From: Diphasiastrum complanatum
Lineage: Eukaryota > Streptophyta > Lycopodiopsida > Lycopodiales > Lycopodiaceae
DNA: 64,000 nucleotides
NCBI GenBank assembly: GCA_029204225.1
Contig: CM055111.1
Location: 44,121,815 to 44,185,814, forward strand
Direction of reading: 5' to 3'
Every line of letters begins with the position of its first letter. The first letter of the stretch is position 1. The notes beneath the pieces are model-generated. The model made no database searches and was not told where the DNA came from. It saw only the letters and a list, made by a program, of their open reading frames with translations. Shown in pieces: positions 33,712-44,642 of this stretch. Made by a program: the position numbers and the translations under genes.

Positions 33712-34104
33712 CTATGAAGATTTGAGCATTGATCTTGATATAACTCCAAGATTAGATCTACGCTTGATGAAAGCACTTTTGCTCAAAGGCTTGGTGAGTA
33801 GATCAACAATACAAGAGGACGAGTTGACTTGCTCCAAATAGATTTCTCCTCCAATAAGCTTTTCTCTCACAAAATGGTGTGCCACTTCTATGTGCTTGCT
33901 TCTTGCATGAAATATGGGATTATTGGCAAGATCTTGGGCCGAGATGTTATCACACTTGATCATTGGTAGATCATCCTCCTTGATGCACTTTAGCTCCATT
34001 AATAACCTCTTGATCCAAAGCACTTCTTTGGTAGTTGTAGTGAGTGCTTTGCACTCGGCCTCACATGAAGAGAGAGATATAGTATCTTGCTTTTTGAAAA
34101 GCAA
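33712..34104 (-). pseudogene. Element A RNase H C-terminal part (frame-shifted end of pol)
   Basis: This is the terminal part of copia RNase H: ISLSSCEAECKAL, LWIKRLLMEL, KCDNISAQDLANNPIFHARS, KHIEVAHHFVREK and VDLLTKPLS. It is in a different frame from the main RT frame, and the switch lies in an A-run near 34094-34100. The copia signature SSCEAE and the C-terminal NPxxHxRxKHIE block are intact. It ends 19 bp before the 3' LTR, with the priming purine tract (AGCAGGAG) in between. Confidence 0.88.
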
Positions 34105-35726
34105 GATATTAGATTGCCTCCAAGAAAGATAGTGTATGCACTAATAGACTTTCGATCCATCTTGTCACTTGCAAAGTCCGAATCCGAGTAGCCAATAATG
34201 GATAGATCTTCAATTTTATAGAGTAGACCATAATCACAAGATGAAGATACATATCTTAGAATCCTCTTGGCCATCTTCCAATGATGGATCTTAGGATCTT
34301 GCATGAATTGACTCAATTTGTGCACACAAAAACTTAGATCGGGCCTAGTAATGGTAAGCCAAATCAAGGAGCCTACAAGACTCCTAAAAAGTGTGATGTC
34401 CTCAAAGGATCTTTCATCACCTTTATTAGAATCTTTTACAATTTGCTCCACTGGAGTATCTATGCTCTTAGAATTTTCCATATGGAATTTTTTCAACATA
34501 GAGTGAGCATCTCTAGATTGGCATATAAAGACATGATTTTCATAAAAATCAATTTCTAGGCCTATGATGTAATGCATCTCTCCTAGATCTTGTATTTTGA
34601 ACTCACATCCAAGTGCTAGCTTGGTTTCATCAACTAGCTTGATACAACTTCCACAAAGAATAATGTCATCAACATAGATTAGAAGAATGACAATATTGCT
34701 ATCAACAAACTTTAGATACATGGAAGGATCATAGTCACTAAGAGTAAATCCTAGTGATATAAGAAAAGAGTTAAGTCTTGAATACCATGATCTTGGTGCT
34801 TGCTTGAGTGCATAAAGACTTTTGAAGAGCAAGCACACTTTGGACTCATCCTTGATGAATCCTTGAGGTTGTTCCATATAGATCTCCTCCTCAAGATAAC
34901 CATTTAGAAAAGCATTGGATACATCTAAATGGAACACCTTCCACTTGAAAAAACAAACAAGAGAAATAAGAATTCTTATTGCCACCATCTTTGCAATGGG
35001 TGCAAAGGTCTCCTCATGATCAAGACCATGGATTTGAGCAAATCCTTTGGCACATAATCTTGCTTTATGCTTGTTGATGGTGCCATCATGATTGAACTTG
35101 ATCCGAAATACCCACTTGCAACCAATCACATGCTTGTTGGATGGAGGATCCACAAGCTCCCAAGTATTGTTGGTGATCAATGCATCATACTCTTGCTTCA
35201 TGGCATCATACCACTCCTTGGTATTGAGTGCCTCTTGTACATTCTTTGGCTCTTCATGAGAGACATAAAAAACATAATTAGTGGAATCAAGATCCACTTG
35301 TTTGCCTTTGTCATCATATGAGAGCCTCTTAGGCTTGGATCTATCTCTCATGGATCTTCTTGGTGAGAAAATCCGAGGAGAGTCTTCTTCAAATCTCGAC
35401 CCCATCACATCATGATTTTCTTCAAGATCAATAATTGATGATGCATCCATAGATTTCTTGATCTCGGCCTCTTCAAAAGATGAGTGTTGATCTTCATTAA
35501 AGACAACATCTCTACTTTCAATAACTTGAGAAGTAGAGAGTATAAAGACTCTATAGGCCTTCCTGGTGGATGAGTATCCAACCATGATCCCTTTGCATGC
35601 ACTAGGATCTTCCTTTTTCCTTGTTTCCAAGGGAATATGGACAAAACATAAGCATCCAAAAAACTCTAAGGTGATCAACCTTAGGCTTCTTAAAAAATAA
35701 GATTTCATATGGTGACTTTCCTCCAA
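34090..35726 (-). pseudogene. Element A integrase end, reverse transcriptase and RNase H start
   Basis: This long frame encodes the end of the integrase (FGCLCFVH, MVGYSSTRKAYRVF), a charged linker, then copia RT. RT landmarks, numbered from the frame's left limit, are NTWELVDPP at about 187, GCKWVFRIK at 202, KARLCAKGF at 221, HLDVSNAFLNG at 266-276, YALKQAPRSWY at 305-315 and the catalytic YVDD at 351-354. RNase H follows (TRPDLSFCVHKLSQF, GYSDSDFASD). The catalytic aspartates D268, D353 and D354 are present. The frame has no internal stop, so damage here is limited to shifts at its two ends. The element-encoded enzyme would copy RNA to cDNA in the particle. Confidence 0.92.
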
Positions 35727-36372
35727 GAGCTATATGTGGGAGCCTATTGCAAAGATAATTTGCACAATTAATGGCTTCTCCCCAAAAATCTTTGGGCAAA
35801 GATGCCCTAATTCTCATAGATTTTGCACATTCACATAGAGATCTATTCTTTCTCTCGGCCACTCCATTTTGAGATGGAGAGTAGGCACAAGAAAACTCTC
35901 TTTTAATGCCTTCAAGCTCACAAAAATCTTGAAATTTATTGGAGATGTATTCACCACCTCCATCACTTCTAAGAGCTTTAATCTTGAATGAGAATTGCTT
36001 CTCTACATAAGCTCTGAAAATAAGGAAATGATCAAACACCATAGATTTAGAAGCAAGAAGATATATCCAAGTGAATCTTGTGTAATCATCAATGAAAGTA
36101 ACAAAACAAGTGGCTCCTCCCTTGCTTGTAGTTGATGAAAAATGCACATCCGAGTGGATTAACTCCAAAGGATGCTTGCTTTTGATAGAAGATCTTGTAA
36201 ATGGCTTTTTGTGAGATTTAGCAAAAGCACAAGCCTCACAAGGCTTGATCTTCTTGGAGAGTGACTTTGGCAAGCCAATAGCTTTGGCTTCTTTGATCAT
36301 AGAGAGCATGGATTTATAGTTGGGATGTCCCAACCTCCTATGCCATAATTCCTCCATAGAGAGCTTGTTCAC
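35660..36372 (-). pseudogene. Element A integrase (pre-integrase zinc domain and DDE core)
   Basis: The frame continues gag-pol after a one-base shift. It shows the HHCC zinc domain with H11, H16, C45 and C48 (LWHRRLGHPN and PCEACAFAK). The DDE core has D75 (LELIHSDV), D137 (ALRSDGGGEY) and E173 (NGVAERKNR), and the last two are 35 residues apart as expected for this superfamily. The catalytic triad is complete. The frame is lost at a T-run (plus-strand A-run at 35658-35663), after which the remaining reading is out of frame. Confidence 0.92.
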
Positions 36373-37697
36373 AAGAGCAACATTACTGCATTCACATACT
36401 CATTTGGATCTAGTTTATAGATGCCACCAAATCTAGATCCTAATGCAAGTATCTCATCATTCTTCTTGATAGTGCAAGTATCAACATTGAATTTTACATC
36501 AAGGCCACTATCAAGCAATTGGCCAACACTAATAAGATTCTTAGTAAGCTTAGGTACATAAAGAACTCTAGCGAGAGAAAGAACTTTAGAGGATGCAAGC
36601 TTCAAGAGAATGTTCCCTATGCCTTCAATAGGACATTCAAAGTCATTTGCAGTGTATATTGATTTCTTGACTCCATCATAAGGTGCAATAGAAGAGAAAG
36701 AGTCCTTGGGGCTACACATATGTGAAGAGGCTCCACTATCAATATACCATAGGCCGTCCTTCTTGAAAGGAGTAGATGAGAAACTAGAGACCATAAGAGA
36801 TCCCTCTCCATCACTTGCAATAGTGTCTTCCTTCTCATTGGTAATATTGGCTTGCTTGAGTTGATTCTTCTTTTTGAAGCAATTGGTGGCATAATGACCT
36901 TTCTTGCCACAATAAAAGCACTTGATCTTCTTCTTCTTGAGCTTGGATGATGAAGCATTAGAGGAATCATCTTCCTCCTCATCTTCGTCTTTGGATTTGA
37001 CTTTGTCCTTGCTTGAGGATTGCTGATGTTGGTTCTTGCTCCTCCCTTTGTGCTTATCCTTGGCAAAGAGAGCTTTGCCATCATTATGAGTGAGAGAAAG
37101 CTTGTCCATCCTCAAGAGCTTGTACTCTTGTCTTGATTCTTCTGAAATTAGCACACTTTGGAGAGCCTCCAAACTTGGTAGCTCCTCCTTAATGGCATAG
37201 GATTGGACAAGGTTATCAAATTCACTTCTCAAGCCATTGAGAATGACTTGAACTAGCTCATTTTGATTGATGGAATCACCAATGCAAGCAAGCTCTCTAT
37301 GAATATCTTTTACTCTCAAAACATAACTAGATGCACTCTCATCACTCTTTTGGCTACTTTGAAAGATTTGATTCCTAAGAGTGAGAAGCCTAGAGGTATT
37401 CTTAGCCTCATAGATAGTCTTGAGACAATCCCAAGCTTCTTTGGATGTTGTACAAGTACCTATCTCCCTCAATATCTCATTAGAGACATTCATCTTAATG
37501 TAGTGGAGAGCCATCCTAGCTCTCTTTTTGTATTTTTGAACCTCTTGAAGAACTTGTGGTTCTTCTTCAAGGCCAAGAACAATGTCCATCACGTCTTGAA
37601 GGATCAAGATGGACTCCACCCTCATTTTCCAAATTGAATAATTTGAAGTAGTCAATCTTTCACTTGGTTCCAACAAGGATGAACCCATTGAAGACAT
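36369..37697 (-). CDS. Element A gag and protease
   Basis: The first ATG in frame is at 37697-37695, giving 442 residues before the stop at 36369. The N-terminal 200 residues form the copia-type gag core (YSIWKMRVESIL, AWDCLKTIYE and LLTLRNQIF). A Lys/Ser-rich basic linker and an acidic run follow. The zinc knuckle CFYCGKKGHYATNC is at about residues 260-273. The aspartic protease begins WYIDSGASSHMC, with the catalytic Asp-Ser-Gly at about 320-322. In intact copia elements gag, protease, integrase and RT share one frame; here the frame breaks just after protease. Gag forms the particle and protease processes the polyprotein. A second Met lies three codons downstream of the chosen start. Confidence 0.9.
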   Translation of the reverse strand: MSSMGSSLLEPSERLTTSNYSIWKMRVESILILQDVMDIVLGLEEEPQVLQEVQKYKKRARMALHYIKMNVSNEILREIGTCTTSKEAWDCLKTIYEAKNTSRLLTLRNQIFQSSQKSDESASSYVLRVKDIHRELACIGDSINQNELVQVILNGLRSEFDNLVQSYAIKEELPSLEALQSVLISEESRQEYKLLRMDKLSLTHNDGKALFAKDKHKGRSKNQHQQSSSKDKVKSKDEDEEEDDSSNASSSKLKKKKIKCFYCGKKGHYATNCFKKKNQLKQANITNEKEDTIASDGEGSLMVSSFSSTPFKKDGLWYIDSGASSHMCSPKDSFSSIAPYDGVKKSIYTANDFECPIEGIGNILLKLASSKVLSLARVLYVPKLTKNLISVGQLLDSGLDVKFNVDTCTIKKNDEILALGSRFGGIYKLDPNEYVNAVMLLL

Positions 37698-38453
37698 TTG
37701 AAGTGAAGAAAACTCAAATGATGAACAATAAATGTTGTTACACACTCTCAATAGGATCCAATAATTGAGTACAATCTCCTCCTATGAAAGATCTTGCAAC
37801 TATTTGTAAATTGATTCTCACTAGCTACACAAATCTCTCTAAAACAAGATCTATTTCACATCAAATGATGGAGTATAGGCAAAGTTATGATCTAACACTC
37901 TTAGCACATGTGAAATACACTAAGAAACCAAATTTGACCCAAATACAATGATATTGCATGAAACAAAATGGCTAAGATCTCAAAACAGTGCCTAGATCAC
38001 ATATAGATGAGATTGGCAACCATACAGCTGTGATTTTGGATCAACCAAGCAATCTCTTGACCAAAACAAATGTGTCCACCTAGGTCTAGGTGCCCTACCT
38101 AACCCTCTTCAAAAGCTTATAACTTTTGATTGGCCCAACCAAATGGAATGAAACTAATTGCAACAAAAACTAGACAAAAATAGCTTTAAAACAAGCTATC
38201 AAGTAAGATAAATCGATCAAACATGAGAGAGAACTTTGAAACTGAATTTGGATGTTCCTCACACGTGTCTGAGCACCTGATTCCGTACATTACCAGGTCA
38301 GACCCAATCAATGTCTTTTGATCTCTTTTGATCCAAGATTGAACAAGATAGCTAGGAAAATGGGCCTTGACAACTTCTAGCTCAAGATTGATGAAAATTT
38401 TTTCACTTAGATGGATGAAAATGCATGGTAACCTTAGGTAGGCTCTAATACCA
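37698..38453 (-). promoter_or_regulatory. Element A leader and PBS
   Basis: The non-coding leader lies between the 5' LTR and gag. The PBS is directly beside the LTR: the plus strand reads GGCTCTAATACCA at 38441-38453, the reverse complement of TGGTATTAGAGCC, one base different from the usual initiator-Met site. No long frame is present in the leader. Confidence 0.85.
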
Positions 38454-39186
38454 TGTTGAATTTCACATGTGTGGACTGTCCACTACATGTACTTGTGATC
38501 TCCTAAGGTGTGTAGATGCACCAAGATCAAGACTAGATTGAGATTCAAAATCAATCTTAGATCCTATGGCAAAAACACACTACTACATACATTCAATCAC
38601 TTCCAACTCTCACTCACACGTGTGGGAAGTATTCAAAAAATAATCTAAGTAAAAACAAGCTGCTCTCCTCAGGTAGAGAGAGAAAATGCATCATGAGCTC
38701 TCGGGTAGAGAGAGAAAGCTAGAAATCCAATAACTCACAAAACTCATGAAATCACCAAATCAATTAGATTCAAAATGAGGAGTACAATGATACTAGTAGG
38801 TCCACGAGCACTATGCTTAACTATGATTGGACCATATTTTGTCACCTCTTGATCCTATTGGATCATTGATCCATGCACCTCTGAATTCTATTGGACTATA
38901 TTCAAGCACACCTCAATTTCCTATTGGACCTCACAAGGTTCCACCTCTAAATCCTGTTGGACCTCTTGGAATTCATCAAACAAAAGCTTTACACTTGTCT
39001 ACACTCTAATTGGCACGTGTTTAGCCTCTTACTCTATTTTGGCTCAATAGTGGCATTACAAGTGGAAATGCATAATTTGCCATCTATGCCAAATTTATTC
39101 CTATCAACATCCTACACCTAGATGCTTGATGTAAAAAACATAAGACCCCTATATCTAACATAGATAATCTTTTTCAATTCTTCACA
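38454..39186 (-). repeat. 5' LTR of element A (733 bp)
   Basis: It matches the left LTR almost throughout. The 4-bp length difference lies at GAGCACTATG here against GAGTTACCACTATG in the left copy. Confidence 0.93.
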
Positions 39187-39235
39187 CAAAATAGATGCAT
39201 GATTCAAGTGTCCTAAGCGATGATGCCATAGTAAT
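39187..39235 (-). pseudogene. Continuation of copia element B beyond the A insertion
   Basis: After the duplicated CAAAA the sequence resumes as GATTCAAGTGTCCTAAGCG, which encodes on the minus strand the pre-integrase motif around HHRLGHLN. The uninterrupted paralogue of this stretch is at 49555-49715. It stops at about 39235. Confidence 0.8.
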
Positions 39236-39249
39236 GTTTTATTGACTAA

Positions 39250-39421
39250 AACAGAGGTTTTCAAGGCTTGACTAGGAATCAAAACGTGGATTCAAAAAGT
39301 TACGTTATGTAGATTTCAAATCTGAATGTTTTGATTGGTCCATGTGTAAGAAAAAATTGAGAAAAAATATAAAAAGAATCTTTACACAGGGTCTTTTTGG
39401 GATTTAGAACTCCTCTAATGT
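39250..39421 (-). mobile_element. Truncated copy of a MITE-like element
   Basis: About 147 bp (about 39275-39421) is the reverse complement of 61637-61788 at high identity by eye, for example TGTAGATTTCAAAT, TGTTTTGATTGG and GATTTAGAACTCCTCTAAT. Here only one end is kept, and it interrupts an integrase frame immediately after the Gly-Gly-Ser of the core. The 61-kb copy appears complete. Confidence 0.65.
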
Positions 39422-40037
39422 CGATCCTCCCACAAAGACTACGTTGAAAGGTCCACAGATGTCCGAATGTATCAACTCCAGGAGTTTTCTCGCTCTGTAT
39501 CTGGACTAGTGAAGGTACAACTTACCTCCCTCATGGTGTCTTTCAATTTGTAAGCCCAGGTAACACCTGTTTGTAAAGGGTGTACGAGACATCTTTCCTT
39601 TGTGGCACGCATCGTAGGATGTCTGAACGGTTGCATCTTTGATGCTAACACCTGTGAATACGCTGTGTTGGCTGGCTTTATACAAGGCCAACGTGTTCAT
39701 ATGACATAGTCTCCTATTCCATAGAACATCCATGGGCTCATGGATCTGATGAACTTGCTCTATAGGTAGCCATACCTTCAGATGATACAAGTTGCCTTTT
39801 CGTCTGCCTTGCGTGATGAGGGTATTGGTGCTGGCATCAACCACGTTGCATGCTTCGTTCGTGAATGTCACTTGCATGTTTGCATTTGTTATCCTTGCGA
39901 CAAATAGTATATCCTTTCATAAAGTAGGCACGTACAGGACATCATCTAGCCTTCTGTCTCTATCGTTGGTGAACAGCCATAGCACTCCGATTCTGCGGAG
40001 ACCTTGCGGAGATATAAAACTTGTGGAGATCTTTCCT
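39422..40037 (-). pseudogene. Copia element J: protease end, pre-integrase and integrase start
   Basis: Read leftward, the frame shows a protease-end block LDDVLYVPTL near 39950, then VTFTNEACNVV and the pre-integrase zinc domain LWNRRLCHMN (usual His present at the first position, final His-Asn changed). It continues with GKMSRTPF and the integrase start ELIHSDICGPF near 39455. Stops are present. It is a different family from A and B, and is cut on the right by the LTR of element C. Confidence 0.7.
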
Positions 40038-40488
40038 TGCATCCTATTGGACCCCTAATCCTAGCCTCTCCAATGCTATTGGATGAGTGATGCATCCATC
40101 TTGCAATTCTATTGGACCCTTCGTGAAGATTTCTCAATTTCTATTGGACCCCTTGACCAAAGCCAACACTTTGACTTGATCACTCATCAAATTACATTTA
40201 CACAAGGGTCACAATCCTATTTACAAGCCTATGTAGCTCGAGATTGCATCACAAACTACTTTTGGCTCAATAGAGGCATTACATGTGGATTTGACCAATG
40301 TGCCATCTATGCCAATTTTTGGCCCTATTACAATTATACACAAAGATGCTTGACATAAAAACTTAGGAAACCCCTAAAGCTATGATAAACTATTTTACAC
40401 ATGTGGGAACATGCTCCACACATGTGAAATGTACTCACAAACATAAAAACATAAAATCACCAAGATAGATTTTTGACTATTTTTTACA
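40038..40488 (-). repeat. 3' LTR fragment of copia element C (relative of A)
   Basis: Shared landmarks with the A LTR are repeated CTATTGGACC words, GGCTCAATAGAGGCATTACA, TGTGCCATCTATGCCAA and AGATGCTTGA, ending TTTTTTACA|CTCCTC. The 5' part of the LTR is missing. Confidence 0.75.
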
Positions 40489-40872
40489 CTCCTCAAAAAT
40501 TAGCTTGGCAAGACCAAGGAGTTTGTGAAACTTTTTGAGTGGATCCTTTTGTATGTATATGAGGTAAAGACTAGCAAAAGGATCCATCATAGCAGCACCT
40601 CACCAAATCTGTGATAAGATTTTTTTGGTAGATATCTCTTGCCAATATCTTTGAAGAGTACTCCACCAATGTGCCACTATTTCAATGTGTCTCCTCCATG
40701 CTTGATGATGATCTTTGATTTGAAAGTTGAACTTGCATGAAGATGGCTGCACCACAGAGATGGAAATCCGAGGCTTCCATGCCTCATAAATGCCACAAAG
40801 ATCATAGAGATCAAGATCATAAGATGAGCAAAAGTGTAGATCTTCAAGATTAAGCATACTAGCTTTACTAAT
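40489..40872 (-). pseudogene. Element C RNase H C-terminal remnant
   Basis: At about 40620-40690 the minus strand shows RRHIEIVAHW followed by a degenerate repeat of the copia RNase H tail, overlapping a frame of 85 codons. The rest is not alignable by eye. Confidence 0.5.
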
Positions 40873-41814
40873 CTACATACTATGAACATTATCCATGATG
40901 GTTCTAATCTTGAAATCAAATGCAATCTTGATCTTTTTGAGACTAAACACTTGCTCAAGGATGCAAGTGTCCTCTTTGGATGCTTCACTTAATCTCAAGA
41001 GAAGTTCACAAATTGTCTCAAAACATGTAAAAACATGATTTTTCAAACTATGAGTATCAAACTCAATCTTGCTCTTACAAAATCCAAGAGCATACTTTTG
41101 ATAACACAATATTTTGCTTTCAAAGAACAGTGGAAACATATCTAAGCTTTTCATGACAAGAAATATGTCCATATAATAGGCATCATACAAAACTAGTATT
41201 GCCTCTCTTGAACTTTGAGATGTAGAAATCTCAATAAAGCAAGATAGTGCATCAAATAATGGAAGAGAAGCATAAGTGAGAATTTTAAAGTGAATACCAC
41301 CTGAAACTTTCCTCTCTTTACCATACAAGATGAGCCATAAAGACTTGTCCATACATCTTGAAGATCCCCTTGAAATCATATGTTGAGGAGGCTCCTCCTC
41401 AAACCTTGACCCCATCACATCTTGATAATCTTCAATAGATATGATTTGAGATGCATCTTGAGATGCCTTGAGCTTGGCCCCTTCCGAGGTTGAATGTAGA
41501 TCTTCATAAAATATGACATCTTTACTCTCAATCACTTTTGAAATAGAGAGTATAATTGTTTTGTAGCCCTCCTTGGTGGATAAGCATCTAACCATGATCC
41601 ATGAGCTTGGATCATCCATCCTCCTTGTTTCCAAGGAAATATGTGAAAAGAAAGAACCTCCAAAGAAACTAAGGTAATCAACCTTAGGCTTCAATAATAA
41701 TACTTCATATGGTGTATTTCCTCCAAGAGCTCCAACACTCCTTAAAGCTTTGATCTTCAATGAAAATTCCATCTCAACATATGCTTTGAATAATAGGAAA
41801 CAATCATGCACCAT
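40873..41814 (-). pseudogene. Element C integrase C-terminal part fused to an unfamiliar segment
   Basis: The frame of 313 codons starts with FKAYVEMEFSLKIKALRS, then jumps to LGGNTPYEVLLLKPKVDYL. About 75 residues of the integrase core, including the second Asp and the Glu, are therefore missing relative to element A. The C-terminal linker follows (KVIESKDVIFYEDLHS, DVMGSRFEEEPP). From about residue 167 the frame continues without a stop into about 145 residues with no RT motif and a hydrophobic, Cys- and Phe-rich composition, where RT should begin. This tail is unrecognised and could be captured host sequence. Confidence 0.65.
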
Positions 41815-42505
41815 AAATCTTGAAGAAATGATGTCAAAAGATCAATATCTATTCCATACATCTTTCGAGCACACATCAAGGAGTATTTGTACAAATTGGT
41901 TGAGCATCTTGTGTGATCATCCTCCTTTGAAGACTTGGATACATAAGCAACCTCAAGAGATTTTGCACTCTCTCTTAGGTTTAATTTGTAGATTCCTCCG
42001 CATCTAGATCCATATGCAAGGATCTCACCATCCTTCTTGATCACATAAATGTCAATATGGAAATTGACATCAAGGCCACCATCAAGTAATTTGCCAACAC
42101 TTTTAAGATTCTTTGTAATCTTGGGAACAAAAAGAACCTCTTGAAGAGATAGAACTTTTGATGATGCAAGCTTCAAGGGAATAGTCCCTACTCCTTCAAT
42201 TTTGCACTCTTGATCACTTGCAATATCTATGGTCTTTTTGATTCCTTCATAAGGCATAATAGTTGAAAAGGAATCCTTGGAGCTACACATATGTGAAAAT
42301 GCTCCACTATCAATATACCAAGAGTCATCCATCTTGAAGGTGGAAGAGGAGAATTCTAATGCCATAAGTGAGCATTTTCCATCACTTGCAATAAAGTCTT
42401 CTTTCTCATGAGAGATGTTGGCTTGCTTAAATTGGTTCTTCTTCTTGAAGCAATTGGTGGCATAGTGGCCTTTCTTGCCACAAAAAAAGCACTTAACGTC
42501 TTTTC
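41815..42505 (-). pseudogene. Element C gag zinc knuckle and protease
   Basis: The minus strand of 42492-42451 encodes the zinc knuckle CFFCGKKGHYATNC. The frame at 42365 then gives SWYIDSGAFSHMCSSKDSF (protease with Asp-Ser-Gly) and the block LSLQEVLFVPKITKNL. Compared with A, the pre-integrase zinc domain and first integrase Asp are deleted. The right end at about 42505 is abrupt and joins the gag of K2. Confidence 0.8.
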
Positions 42506-42752
42506 AAGGATATGAAAACTGTAGCTTTGTCATTCTTTTCTTTCCACTCTCAAAGTTCTTTGCATGTGTTGGTAGGCATCGCCTCAGTGCCATCCACCCA
42601 GGGCCATAACGCTTCTCCTCTCAAGATGAGGGAAGTCTTTACCTTCCAGGCCAAGAAATTTGACCCGTTTGCCTCAAGGACTATGCATATCTTAGATTGG
42701 ATGCTGCTGATAGAAGCCCTATTTTGAATAACTTGGCTTTGAGAATCTTAAT
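42506..42752 (-). pseudogene. Element K2 gag N-terminal region
   Basis: The minus strand reads IQSKICIVLEANGSNFLAWK, then TSLILRGEALWPWVDGTE and a stop. This is the N-terminal copia gag pattern L..N.F..WK....L....LW..V.G. It lies between its own PBS and the inserted or recombined element C. Confidence 0.7.
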
Positions 42753-43263
42753 GCTCCGATACCATTGTTGGAGTGCTAGGAGTTCCACAATCAGAAGGCT
42801 TGGATCTGTGTAGTTGTAGCTACTGCTTCATACTAAGATCAATCATCTGCAGATCTAATTTATGAATAGTAGATAATGGTTAATAACAGCGAAAGTATAT
42901 TGTAAGAGAGCATCAAAATCATTCACAGATTACACACCATAGGTGGAATGTCACAACTCTATTTTTCAGAAATAAGTTTAGAACAACAATTTTTAGCGCT
43001 GTTTGTTTTTCAGATCAGCGTGTCGACGCACGAGAGGTATTCTCTCTTATGAAAAACTAGCTACTGCTAATTCTATATATGTTTGTGTGACAATATGTGT
43101 CTGCTACTGCATGACTAACACTCATCAACTTCTTCATCACTCTCGTTGACTAGCACTCATCAACTTCTTCATCACTCTCATTGATCCTGTATATAGAGGA
43201 ACATGAGAGATGAGTAATTCAAGCTTCAAGATTAAAAGGACTACTTTAGACTTAATCCTAACA
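42753..43263 (-). repeat. PBS (42753-42764) and 5' LTR (42766-43263) of copia element K2
   Basis: GCTCCGATACCA is the reverse complement of a one-base variant of the copia PBS. The LTR begins TGTTGGAGTGC and ends TAATCCTAACA. It contains a duplicated CTCATCAACTTCTTCATCACTC word (near 43127 and 43157). Confidence 0.7.
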
Positions 43264-43915
43264 GCTTCTGGGTGTTCGTCGTAGTAGTCTGTACAATATG
43301 TCATTGTCCATCCATGTGTTGGGGTCGTGAAGATGCTTCGCCTTTGTAGCCACCTGATAACTGCAATCGTTTCATTGTGGTGCCTCTACGGTCGTGAATG
43401 TTGTTCGGATCATGAGGGCTTGGCAAGCTACCGCAAACAGATCGCAACGGGTGTTGGTGTGGTGTGGTTTGATTATCATCGCCTTCAAGAGGAGAGACCG
43501 TATGTGAATCGCAATCGTTGACTGAGACCGTATGTGAATCGCATCTGTTGACTCTGTGGTGCAGTTCGGTTTTTTGCCTTTCGGTTAAAATCCGAAGAAT
43601 GCGGAGGTCAACAAAAACTTGCTCTAAGTCATTTTAGACAAAGTGTCGCATATTCCAGAATTTGCGAAAAACTCGAAGGTCCTTTGAAATATGTCCCAAG
43701 TCATATGTGTCAATTTTTTGGAAAATGCAAAAAGTGCGAACTGTGCGAAAAACAGTTCAAATATGCACACTGTGTGAAATTTAGTTTAAAATTGCAGCAG
43801 TTTGAAAACACAAGGAAAAAAATACAAAAGCTTTGATGGTTAAAAACTTTAAGTTTTTTCAAAAATGACATATTATTCGATTTTTAATGTCACTAATTTA
43901 ATGTCAGACTAGCTA
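43264..43915. other. Unassigned DNA with a piece of B-type LTR-like sequence
   Basis: GACCGTATGTGAATCGCA occurs twice (near 43496 and 43525). From about 43560 the words TGCGAAAAAC and AAAATGC recall the B and G LTR families. No gene was recognised. Confidence 0.4.
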
Positions 43916-44450
43916 AAACATCTCCCAAGACTCCCAATCCGGGTAGAGCTCCAAGAACACCAAGGGGAAGTGCAGTAGACTAAACTAATCCAACCAATTC
44001 TAGATCTCCTCTGATCTAGCCCCTGAGCACATGGGAGTTAGGCAAATCACTATGATAGGAAGCGCTCACCAATCCGACAACATAACGATCGTAGACTCTC
44101 AATGATCCTCATGGACACAAGTGAGGGTATAAATAGAGTGTAGAACCCACCTTGTCTGCCCATGCATGGAATCCACATGTAAGCCTACTATCAGCCCATG
44201 CCAAACTCCTATGCATGTCCACTGCATGTAGGTACCCCTAATCTATAATAGCCAAGACCCATGCAAAAGCGCAGTGCATGTACATCCTATCCCATACTAG
44301 GATGCAATACACATGCTAATATCGCATGCAGGTGTGATCCCATGGCTCTACTCGACTATTATCTAGATTAGGCCCGGTCCCTATGACCAAAGCACCCCCT
44401 AATGGTACAAATCCCCACTAGGGCCATAACATACTTCCTCCCTTATTTCA
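43916..44450 (-). repeat. 3' LTR and polypurine tract of a Ty3/gypsy element
   Basis: The LTR ends GGGCCATAACA at 44431, and the minus strand just outside reads AATAAGGGAGGAAGTA, a good polypurine tract. The left end of the LTR was not fixed. CACATGCATGCA-like words recur in 44160-44330. Confidence 0.6.
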
Positions 44451-44642
44451 GTTATGTCCCAGATATTAAAGCCAGGGAAACTCCTCTTTAGATTACCTTC
44501 TAGTTCCCATGAATCCTCATCATCAAAACGTCCTTTCCATCATACCAATGCTCGATGACCTCTGATTATGCAATCGTTTGGTTCTTGTATCAAGAATCTT
44601 TTTAGGTTCCAAAGGAATCCTTTTAAACAAGTCTTCAAATTT

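Larger units (their letters stand above)
32957..39186 (-). mobile_element. Young, nearly complete Ty1/copia element A
   Basis: This 6.2-kb minus-strand element has LTRs at 32957-33693 and 38454-39186, a copia PBS, gag, protease, integrase, reverse transcriptase and RNase H in canonical copia order, and a CAAAA duplication. By eye the LTRs differ by about 15 substitutions, mostly transitions, and one 4-bp indel over about 733 bp (about 2%). Gag-pol is broken by three single-base frame changes, near 36370, 35660 and 34090. It inserted into the pol of element B. Confidence 0.93.

Noticed and set aside
36617-37084. 155-codon frame on the minus strand inside gag of element A
   Set aside because: It is a shadow of the real gag-protease frame, rich in Arg/Ser/Leu and without motifs.
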